Below are positions 45,364 to 51,748 of a stretch of DNA of 64,000 nucleotides, one piece after another. Every line of letters begins with the position of its first letter. The stretch's first letter is position 1. The stretch covers positions 1 to 64,000 of the forward strand of contig CAYSEW010000005.1 of assembly GCA_964430245.1 (NCBI GenBank). Reading direction: 5' to 3'. The position numbers were made by a program, and so were the translations under genes. The DNA comes from CAYSEW01 sp964430245 (GTDB taxonomy: Bacteria; Bacteroidota; Bacteroidia; Flavobacteriales_D; Parvicellaceae). Below the pieces are notes generated by a model that saw only the letters and a list, made by a program, of their open reading frames with translations, made no database searches and had not been told where the DNA came from.

Positions 45364-46565
45364 TACGATACATCTTTATAGAACTTAATTAGATTTTTAG
45401 TGATTATTTTATTGTCGTAATAATTACTTACTAATTCTCTAGCTTTATTGCCAATACTATTGATCATTTGCGGGTGTTCTAATAACATTTTAATGACTTG
45501 TTTGTATTCTTCAATAGTATTAGCTATTAAAATATTTTCTCCATCTTTATAATTAATTCCTTCAGCACCTATTTTAGTAGAAATAACCGTTTTTCCCAAT
45601 GCCATACCCTCAATAATTTTAACTCTCATTCCACCTGCAGATAGAAGAGGAACCAGCATAATGTCATTACTGTTTATAAATTGATTGGCAGATTCTACTT
45701 CACCATGATTGGTTACACCTTCAATTTTATCTTCTAAGATCCAGGGAGGCATTTTTCTACCTGCAAGATGTAGATTAATGTTTTTAAAATTACTATATAA
45801 TACAGGCCATATTTCGTTTAACAACCAGCTAACAGCTTCAAGGTTTGGTTTCCAATCCATGGAACCTAAATGGAAAAAATTAAGCTGCTTTCTAGTATTG
45901 CTTTCTATTTTGTATTCATATTTTTTAATATCGATTCCAAATGGAATTGTAATCATGGGTTTTTCACATCCTAATTTTTCATATTTAATTTGATCTGCAA
46001 AACTAATAGCTGCAATACCATCAATTTTATTCAACATATTTACTTCATAGTCTTTCAACTGCTTTGAAAGTATGTTTAAGTAGATTTTTTTTGCAGGATT
46101 GATCGTTTTTCTGGCTAGCTTCTCCCAAATCATATATTCAAGGTTATGTGACCTTAATACTATTTTAGAATCGCAGCACCTTCTAATTGTATCTATATAT
46201 GGAGTCATGAATAGACTTTCCAAATGAATAATATCAAATTGTTGTTCTTTTAGTGTTTTGATAAGTAAAGAATCGAAATCAGGTGAAAAAAACCTAGATA
46301 TATTATAGGAATCAGATGTGACTAGATTTGAGAAAGCATCTACCAAATTAAGCTTAGTATCAACAAAAACTCCTTCTATTTTAGTTCTGTCTAAATAATT
46401 TTCATGAAGCTCATTAAATTTAATTGGATGTTTTTGGGTACCAATCGTAATGATCTTAAGCTTGCATTTATTCTTCATTAAGCCTTCTGAAATATTATTC
46501 ATAGCAATACAACCACCATCGATAGATGGTTTTGGTGGTTTATGACATAATTGAAGAACTTTCAT
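45363..46565 (-). CDS. glycosyltransferase, GT4 type (first of pair)
   Basis: A 400-residue GT-B glycosyltransferase with KVLQLCHKPPKPSIDGGCIA at the N terminus, IVLRSHNLEYMIWEKLA, ITIPFGIDIKKYEYK, FFHLGSMDWKPNLEAVSWL, and LVPLLSAGGMRVKIIEGMAL, the family 4 donor-site Glu block. Donor sugar and acceptor are unknown. The start overlaps the LptF/G stop by one base (TAATG), and its stop overlaps the next glycosyltransferase the same way. The three-gene order permease-GT-GT is consistent with lipopolysaccharide or surface polysaccharide work, but this is an inference from neighbours. Confidence 0.88.
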   Translation of the reverse strand: MKVLQLCHKPPKPSIDGGCIAMNNISEGLMKNKCKLKIITIGTQKHPIKFNELHENYLDRTKIEGVFVDTKLNLVDAFSNLVTSDSYNISRFFSPDFDSLLIKTLKEQQFDIIHLESLFMTPYIDTIRRCCDSKIVLRSHNLEYMIWEKLARKTINPAKKIYLNILSKQLKDYEVNMLNKIDGIAAISFADQIKYEKLGCEKPMITIPFGIDIKKYEYKIESNTRKQLNFFHLGSMDWKPNLEAVSWLLNEIWPVLYSNFKNINLHLAGRKMPPWILEDKIEGVTNHGEVESANQFINSNDIMLVPLLSAGGMRVKIIEGMALGKTVISTKIGAEGINYKDGENILIANTIEEYKQVIKMLLEHPQMINSIGNKARELVSNYYDNKIITKNLIKFYKDVS

Positions 46566-48034
46566 TATTTATTTGTTTTTTTCGATGCGAAAATAGAAGT
46601 AAATAATTTCTGATAAAACTCTATATCAAATAAAACAGAATCTTTATTAGCTTTAAAAAAGATAAAGATGGTAATAGGGGTGATGATTATTGCACTTAAC
46701 CACATACCAATATTTGGATCCATGCTTCCATTAATGGCCATTTCTTCACCTGCTCTAGTTAGCATGAAATAGATAAGAAAAAATAGTATGGCAATAAGTA
46801 CTGGCCATCCTAACCCTCCCTTTTTAACGATAGCTCCTAAAGGGGCACCTAGAAAAAACAGCATAATTACTGCATAAGAAAGTGTAAATTTCCTATTCCA
46901 TTCTATATCAAGACTGGCTAAGTATTTTTCGGTAGCTTTTTCTTTTTCAGCCTGAATTTTAAGGTGATTGATAACCTGGTCAACCCTTCTTTTTGCTGTC
47001 TGTAGTTGTTTTTTCTTATTGATGTTATCCTGAGCATCAAAGAAACTAAAATTAGCAGGTTCAAATTGATGTGATATAGCATTGATTGAATCTGTAGTTC
47101 TAAAAACTGCAAATGAGTTTTTTACATATTTATTTAAATGATAGCTTCTATCCTTGACCTCTTTTTTAGCAGAATCTTCTAGCTGTATAATTTGATTGAT
47201 GCTTAGTAAATATTGTTCTTTTTCATAGGCTTCTTCATTAGACCTCTCAAGTTCAAATGAATTTAGTTCAAAATTAAGGTGGGCGGAATCAAAATAGTAG
47301 CGCATAAATGGCATGGTAGAATTTTTCATATTGTTGGGGTTCCATTCTTGTATAATGCATCCATTATGAAGCTGTAAATGAAGTCCTGACCTGTTTTTAG
47401 GATTGATGATCTTTCCTTTTTCTGCTCTTATGATCCGTTTGAAATCTCGAGGGTCTTTTTTATAAGACCACGCTCCAATGGTCTGTTTTTTCATTTCACT
47501 GTGGTCGTAGATCAAAATGTCTTTAAATGAAACGCCATCTTCATTTTTTTCTTTTACCCTTATTGAGAAATCATCTGAATTGAAAAATACTCCCGGTTGT
47601 AAGGCAATGGCTAATTTTGTGTTTTGAATATCAGTAATTAGTACCCTCATTTTAAAATTGGCCAATGGCCAGAGATTATTCGAGAAGTAAAATGCAAGTC
47701 CAGAAATCATTATAATAACAACAACTAAGGGTTTCATTATTTTAAATAACGACATCCCACTGGATTTCATTGCGATAAGCTCATTGTGTTCACTTAAGCT
47801 TCCAAAAGTCATTATGGATGCCATTAAAATAGAGAGTGGGAGTGCAATAGGAACCCAATTAGCAGAAGCATAAATCATGAGCTCCATAATAATGTGCCAT
47901 TCAAGACCTTTTCCCATAAGATCATCTATGTAGAGCCATAGGAATTGCATATCAAGAATAAGCATCCAGATAATGAAATTCAGGATAAAGGGTCCTGCAA
48001 ATGATCTAATGACTACCCAGCCTAATTTGTTCAA
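46565..48034 (-). CDS. LptF/LptG-family permease (YjgP/YjgQ)
   Basis: A 489-residue membrane protein of the LPS-export permease family. Three helices lie in the N-terminal 130 residues, starting at FIWMLILDMQFLWLYIDD. A conserved cytoplasmic turn ELIAMKSSGMSLFKIMKPLV follows, then a long periplasmic domain (about 130-400). Three C-terminal helices include SYAVIMLFFLGAPLGAIVKKGG. LptF and LptG form the inner-membrane LPS extractor with LptB. A second permease gene is not here. The periplasmic domain is longer than in E. coli and rich in charged helices (KKKQLQTAKRRVDQVINHL), as in Bacteroidota members. An exact -7 box lies 26 bases upstream. Confidence 0.93.
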   Translation of the reverse strand: MNKLGWVVIRSFAGPFILNFIIWMLILDMQFLWLYIDDLMGKGLEWHIIMELMIYASANWVPIALPLSILMASIMTFGSLSEHNELIAMKSSGMSLFKIMKPLVVVIIMISGLAFYFSNNLWPLANFKMRVLITDIQNTKLAIALQPGVFFNSDDFSIRVKEKNEDGVSFKDILIYDHSEMKKQTIGAWSYKKDPRDFKRIIRAEKGKIINPKNRSGLHLQLHNGCIIQEWNPNNMKNSTMPFMRYYFDSAHLNFELNSFELERSNEEAYEKEQYLLSINQIIQLEDSAKKEVKDRSYHLNKYVKNSFAVFRTTDSINAISHQFEPANFSFFDAQDNINKKKQLQTAKRRVDQVINHLKIQAEKEKATEKYLASLDIEWNRKFTLSYAVIMLFFLGAPLGAIVKKGGLGWPVLIAILFFLIYFMLTRAGEEMAINGSMDPNIGMWLSAIIITPITIFIFFKANKDSVLFDIEFYQKLFTSIFASKKTNK

Positions 48035-48059
48035 AATAGTTGTTTAACAGAGAAAACGA

Positions 48060-48067
48060 CAAAGGTA
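48060..48067 (-). promoter_or_regulatory. -7 promoter box (TAnnTTTG) for the LptF/G-glycosyltransferase operon
   Basis: The minus-strand sequence TACCTTTG is an exact match, 26 bases upstream of the ATG at 48034. It lies in the short space between this gene and the upstream START-like gene, giving the operon its own start. Confidence 0.5.
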
Positions 48068-48076
48068 ACAGAAATG

Positions 48077-48457
48077 TTATCCTCCAATGGCTTGTTTTAG
48101 CTTACTTACATTATTGTCCCACATCATTCTGATCTCATCCACCTCATCATCTTCAGCAAAATCTGTAACGATAAGCGCTACTTCTTTAGTTAATGCATCG
48201 ATTTTAATAGCCATTTCAAAATAATAATCCTCATCCTCATCATCTTCCCATTGGAATTTAACCGCTTCACTTTTCCTTATATTAAGTAGCTTTGCACTTT
48301 CTTCACTTCTTTCCCAGAAAAAAGTATACATATCACCTTTAATGTTCACGTCATTGGCGAACCATTCAGATAAACCACTAGGAGTACTGAGGCAGTTATA
48401 TAGGATAGTAGGTGAAGTATTAACAATATATTCTAGTTCGATTTTTATTTTTTCCAT
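48077..48457 (-). CDS. START-like (SRPBCC/AHA1-type) domain protein
   Basis: The start is taken at the ATG at 48457 (MEKIKIELEYIVNTSPTIL), the usual start of this Bacteroidota family. In-frame ATGs 12 and 15 bases upstream are alternatives. The ~126-residue protein is a helix-grip fold member: LYNCLSTPSGLSEWFANDVN, TFFWERSEESAKLL, VKFQWEDDEDEDYYFEMAI, and the acidic helix EVDEIRMMWDNNVSKLKQA. Proteins of this type bind a hydrophobic ligand or act as chaperone-like regulators, but no ligand is known here. It is cytosolic and expressed leftward toward the LptF/G operon, which also has its own promoter. Confidence 0.85.
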   Translation of the reverse strand: MEKIKIELEYIVNTSPTILYNCLSTPSGLSEWFANDVNIKGDMYTFFWERSEESAKLLNIRKSEAVKFQWEDDEDEDYYFEMAIKIDALTKEVALIVTDFAEDDEVDEIRMMWDNNVSKLKQAIGG

Positions 48458-48594
48458 GGTTTTCATCATTGTATTGAATTACAATCAATAAACAATATAG
48501 AAAAAAATTATAGGTACTTAAATTATTTTTAATTAAAAGTGAAAAATAAATTAATCTTACTCAACAAATCATCACAATTATCTTTCATAATTTA

Positions 48595-48602
48595 TATATT
48601 TG
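48595..48602 (+). promoter_or_regulatory. -7 promoter box (TAnnTTTG) for tRNA-Met
   Basis: The sequence TATATTTG is an exact Bacteroidota -7 match that ends 11 bases before the tRNA 5' end. This places the transcript start just upstream of the mature tRNA. Confidence 0.65.
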
Positions 48603-48613
48603 CGCCCTTATCA

Positions 48614-48690
48614 GGCGCGGTAGCTCAGTTGGTTAGAGCGCAGGATTCATAACCCTGAGGTCGGGAGTTCAAATCTCCCTCGCGCCACCA
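48614..48690 (+). tRNA. tRNA-Met (CAU), elongator type
   Basis: A 77-base cloverleaf with GGCGCGG / TCGCGCC acceptor arms (one G-U pair at 7-66), D-arm GCTCAGTTGGTTAGAGC, anticodon CAT at 48648-48650, T-arm with GTTCAAATC, and an encoded CCA. The G1-C72 pair rules out an initiator tRNA, which has a mismatch there. The pair at the top of the anticodon stem is A-C. A tRNA-Ile with a modified CAU cannot be fully excluded by eye. Confidence 0.93.
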
Positions 48691-48709
48691 AGACAATCAC
48701 TTGTAAATT

Positions 48710-48741
48710 AAGGTTTTAAGATGTTTCTTAGAACCTTTTTT
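48710..48741 (+). terminator. intrinsic terminator after tRNA-Met
   Basis: A 12-bp stem, AAGGTTTTAAGA with TCTTAGAACCTT (one G-T pair), closes on a TGTT loop and is followed by a T run to 48741. It lies 20 bases past the tRNA CCA end. Confidence 0.85.
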
Positions 48742-48754
48742 GTTTTAGGAATGT

Positions 48755-48770
48755 TCTTGTGCTAGGAATT
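48755..48770 (+). repeat. short repeat, copy A (TCTTGTGCTAGGAATT)
   Basis: This 16-base sequence is identical to the first 16 bases of copy C at 51700. With copy B it lies in the non-coding space before the T9SS gene at 48844. Confidence 0.7.
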
Positions 48771-48778
48771 GCGGTAGG

Positions 48779-48809
48779 TCTTGCGCTAGGGATTTTTACT
48801 ATTTCATAA
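48779..48809 (+). repeat. short repeat, copy B (31 bases)
   Basis: It begins TCTTGCGCTAGGGATTTTTA and ends TTTCATAA. It matches copy C at 51700-51730 over 31 bases with about five or six mismatches and no gaps, and copy A over the first 16 with two mismatches. It is directly upstream of the promoter of 48844-50892. Confidence 0.7.
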
Positions 48810-48816
48810 AAGAAAG

Positions 48817-48824
48817 TATATTTG
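48817..48824 (+). promoter_or_regulatory. -7 promoter box (TAnnTTTG) for the T9SS gene pair
   Basis: The sequence TATATTTG is an exact match ending 19 bases before the ATG at 48844. The expected leader is about 13 bases. Confidence 0.6.
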
Positions 48825-48843
48825 AATAGCTAAAATTTATTCT

Positions 48844-50892
48844 ATGAAACAACTTTATTCCACATCTATTATTTTATTATTTATATCATTTACAAATGCA
48901 CAAAATTTTAGTTTAGAATGGGCAAATTCTATGGGAGGTTCAATTGATGATGAGGGATACTCTATAGCTACAGATGCTAGTGGAAATGTTTATACTACTG
49001 GCTATTTTAAGGATACAGTAGATTTTGATCCATCTTCTGGCGTCTTTAATTTAATATCAAATGGACTTTCGGACATTTTTATTCAAAAATTAGATGCTAA
49101 TGGTAATTTTGTTTGGGCTAAACAAATGGGAGGAATATCTACTGATAAAGGACTATCCATTTCCATAGATTCAATTGGCAATGTGTATTCCACTGGTTAT
49201 TTTCAAAATACAGTAGATTTTGACCCAAGCTCTAGCATTTTTGATTTAACAACAAATGGAAGTTATGATATATATATACAAAAATTAGATGCTAATGGTA
49301 ATTTTGTTTGGGTTAAACAAATAGGAGGTTTAGGTGATAGCGATTTCGGAAAATCAATAACAATAGATGCTGGTGGAAATATCTATACCACTGGTAGTTT
49401 TCAATTTACAGTAGATTTTGACCCTGGACCAGGTGTTTTTAATTTGAGTGCTACTTTGGGTTCTACTAATATGTTCATACAAAAATTAGATAATAGTGGA
49501 AATTTTATTTGGGCTAAATCTGTAATTGGAACTGGAGATATTAGTAGTAATTGTATAACTATAGATGTTAGTGGAGATGTTTATACTATTGGCTCTTTTC
49601 AAAATACAGCTGATTTTAATCCTAACTCAGGTATATATAATTTAACTTCTACTGGTATTTATGATATTTTCATTCAAAAATTAGATGCTAATGGTAATTT
49701 TATATGGGCTAAATCTATGGTTGGTACTGTTGCTAATAATGGATTTTCCCTAAAATTAGATTCAAGTGGTAATATTTATACTACTGGTGGTTTTATGGAT
49801 ATTGTAGATTTTAATCCAAATTCTGGTCTCTTTAATTTAACATCAAATGGAAATTTTGATATATATATACAAAAATTAGATGCTAATGGTAATTTTTTAT
49901 GGGCTAAATCATTTGGTGGAACAGGTATAGATTTAGCTAAATCTTTATTTATAGATGCTAGTGGAAATATTTATAATACTGGTCGATTTCAGAATACAGT
50001 AGATTTTGATCCAAGTTCTGGTGTCTTTAATTTAATATCAAATGGAGGTTTAGATATATACATACAAAAGTTAGATGCTAATGGTAATTTTATATGGGCT
50101 AAATCTATGGGTGGAACTGCTAATGATTATGGATCTTCCATAATTGCAGATGCTGGTGGAAATATCTATACTACTGGTTGTTTTAATGATACAGTGGACT
50201 TTGATTCTGACTCAAACGTTTTTAATTTAGCTTCAAATGGAAACAAAGACATTTTCATCCATAAATTATCTCAATGTGGCAATAGCACTTCAACCGGTTT
50301 TGATACTCAAGTAGAATGTGGATCATATACCTGGATAGATGGAAATACTTATACATCAAATAATATTACAGCAACTTACACATTAACAAATGCATTAGGA
50401 TGTGATAGTGTTGTAACACTAAATTTGACAATAGACACTGTAGATATTGGAATAACAAATAACTCACCAACTTTATCTGCTAACACATCTATAGCAACAT
50501 TCCAATGGTTAGATTGTGATAATAATTTTGATGAAATTAATGGAGAAACGAGTCAAAGTTTTACCCCTGCATCAAATGGAAATTATGCAGTTTCAGTTAC
50601 GCAAAATGGTTGTACAGATACATCATCTTGTGAAAGTGTAAATAATGTTCATGTTAATGAAATATCTTCATATAACTTAACTGTTCATCCCAACCCCACA
50701 AACGACCAAATCACCATTGATATAAATGGTTATAATGGACCTGTTAACGTTGAGGTGTATGATTTACAAGGAAGGTTACTAGAATCCACAAATACAACCA
50801 CAGTGTCTCTTAGAAAATACGAAAGAGGAATTTATATCTTCAAGATAAGTTATGGAGAAATAACAGAAGAGGTTAGGGTAGTGAGGGATTAA
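48844..50892 (+). CDS. T9SS-sorted secreted protein with seven-fold SBBP propeller repeats
   Basis: After the signal peptide (MKQLYSTSIILLFISFTNA) come seven repeats of about 65 residues. Each follows WAKSMGGT...G-SI-ID-SGNIYTTG-F--TVDFDP-SGVFNL-SNG--DIYIQKLDANGNF, with the near-constant ends IQKLDANGNF and VDFDP. Seven blades fit one beta-propeller. A Cys-bearing region (QVECGSYTWIDGNTYTSNN) and an Ig-like domain (about 545-605) follow, then a type-A T9SS sorting domain (HPNPTNDQITIDINGYNG). The protein should be surface-bound or released. The repeat units are also alike in DNA. It has its own -7 box and is followed 67 bases later by a gene with nearly the same sorting domain. Confidence 0.88.
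   Translation: MKQLYSTSIILLFISFTNAQNFSLEWANSMGGSIDDEGYSIATDASGNVYTTGYFKDTVDFDPSSGVFNLISNGLSDIFIQKLDANGNFVWAKQMGGISTDKGLSISIDSIGNVYSTGYFQNTVDFDPSSSIFDLTTNGSYDIYIQKLDANGNFVWVKQIGGLGDSDFGKSITIDAGGNIYTTGSFQFTVDFDPGPGVFNLSATLGSTNMFIQKLDNSGNFIWAKSVIGTGDISSNCITIDVSGDVYTIGSFQNTADFNPNSGIYNLTSTGIYDIFIQKLDANGNFIWAKSMVGTVANNGFSLKLDSSGNIYTTGGFMDIVDFNPNSGLFNLTSNGNFDIYIQKLDANGNFLWAKSFGGTGIDLAKSLFIDASGNIYNTGRFQNTVDFDPSSGVFNLISNGGLDIYIQKLDANGNFIWAKSMGGTANDYGSSIIADAGGNIYTTGCFNDTVDFDSDSNVFNLASNGNKDIFIHKLSQCGNSTSTGFDTQVECGSYTWIDGNTYTSNNITATYTLTNALGCDSVVTLNLTIDTVDIGITNNSPTLSANTSIATFQWLDCDNNFDEINGETSQSFTPASNGNYAVSVTQNGCTDTSSCESVNNVHVNEISSYNLTVHPNPTNDQITIDINGYNGPVNVEVYDLQGRLLESTNTTTVSLRKYERGIYIFKISYGEITEEVRVVRD
50689..50892 (+). 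repeat. duplicated T9SS sorting-domain segment, copy 1
   Basis: The last 204 bases of this gene and of the next gene (51491-51694) are the same length. They encode 67 residues each, of which 60 are identical, and long DNA stretches are identical. This goes beyond normal similarity between sorting domains. Confidence 0.8.
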
Positions 50893-50959
50893 TATTCTTA
50901 GAGTTCAAAAAGAAAAAGCTCAGAAGATATTTCACTTCTAATCTGAAAAAATACTAATT

Positions 50960-51694
50960 ATGAGAATCACATTTGTTTTAATTGGACTTCTTTTTTTTTA
51001 CTCCACAATAGCGCAGACTATTACCGAGAATATTAATGATTCTGTCTTTTGGGGGAATGATACAATTACCTTAGATATTGATGGTGATATGATTGATGAT
51101 ATTTCTATTCAAAGATATGGCGTTTTAGATTTCCATATTCTTTCAGCTAACTCACTTCAGTCTGGTGTATCTGTTGCATCTCCTGTAGAGATTGGTCAAA
51201 ATTTCAATAATTTTGGAGGTTCAGCTAATATTCAAATAACAACAATACTTTGCTTATGGTCACAAAGCTGGCCACTAAATTCAGGCGTTCGTTATATAGG
51301 TTATGCATTAGAAAATTTTACTGGAGACACTACATTCGGCTATATTTCAGCAGACTTTAGAGGAGGAACAAATTGTGATGATACGCTTTTTGTAAATTCA
51401 CATACATATATGAATCCATCTAATATAACTCTAACTGGAGGACAGATAATTACTGATATAGCTGTTATTAAAAGTAGCTTAAACATATTTCCCAATCCTA
51501 CAAACGATCAAATTACCATTGATATAAATGGTTATAATGGTCCAGTAAACGTTGAGTCATATGATTTACAAGGAAGGTTATTACATACCACTAGAACAAA
51601 CACAGTATCTCTTAGGAAATATGAAAGAGGAATCTATATCTTTAAGGTAAGTTATGGAGAGATAACCGAAGAGGTTAGGGTGGTGAGGGAGTAA
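50960..51694 (+). CDS. T9SS-sorted secreted protein, 244 aa
   Basis: The layout is a signal peptide (MRITFVLIGLLFFYSTIA), about 140 residues of beta-rich chain (DTITLDIDGDMIDDISIQRY, ENFTGDTTFGYISADFRGG), then the type-A sorting domain IFPNPTNDQITIDINGYNG. The middle part, with ITLDIDGDM followed by TFGYISADF, resembles secreted proteins of unknown function found repeatedly in Flavobacteriales; I cannot name a family. Two Cys are visible (ILCLWSQ, GTNCDD). It follows the propeller gene in the same direction with 67 bases between, and the two share an almost identical sorting domain. Copy C of the flanking repeat starts six bases after its stop. Confidence 0.8.
   Translation: MRITFVLIGLLFFYSTIAQTITENINDSVFWGNDTITLDIDGDMIDDISIQRYGVLDFHILSANSLQSGVSVASPVEIGQNFNNFGGSANIQITTILCLWSQSWPLNSGVRYIGYALENFTGDTTFGYISADFRGGTNCDDTLFVNSHTYMNPSNITLTGGQIITDIAVIKSSLNIFPNPTNDQITIDINGYNGPVNVESYDLQGRLLHTTRTNTVSLRKYERGIYIFKVSYGEITEEVRVVRE
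51491..51694 (+). repeat. duplicated T9SS sorting-domain segment, copy 2
   Basis: Partner of 50689-50892, with the same length and phase and 60 of 67 residues identical. The sequences upstream of the segment in the two genes are unrelated, so only the sorting domain was copied or converted. Confidence 0.8.
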
Positions 51695-51699
51695 GATAG

Positions 51700-51730
51700 T
51701 CTTGTGCTAGGAATTTTTAGAATTCCATAA
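51700..51730 (+). repeat. short repeat, copy C (31 bases)
   Basis: It begins TCTTGTGCTAGGAATTTTTA and ends TTCCATAA. It matches copies A and B on the far side of the two-gene T9SS cassette in the same orientation. It contains a GGAATT-TTTAG-AATTCC hairpin that might work as a weak terminator. Confidence 0.7.
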
Positions 51731-51748
51731 GTAGTAAGGGAGTGATTT

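Noticed and set aside
48614..48690. Initiator tRNA-fMet
   Set aside because: The 1-72 pair is G-C; initiators have a mismatch there.
48844..50250. CRISPR-like regular repeats
   Set aside because: The regular ~195-base units are in frame, vary in sequence and code for propeller blades; there are no short identical repeats with unique spacers.
48755..51730. Insertion sequence or integron around the T9SS pair
   Set aside because: No transposase or integrase gene and no inverted terminal repeats are present; the repeats are direct and short.
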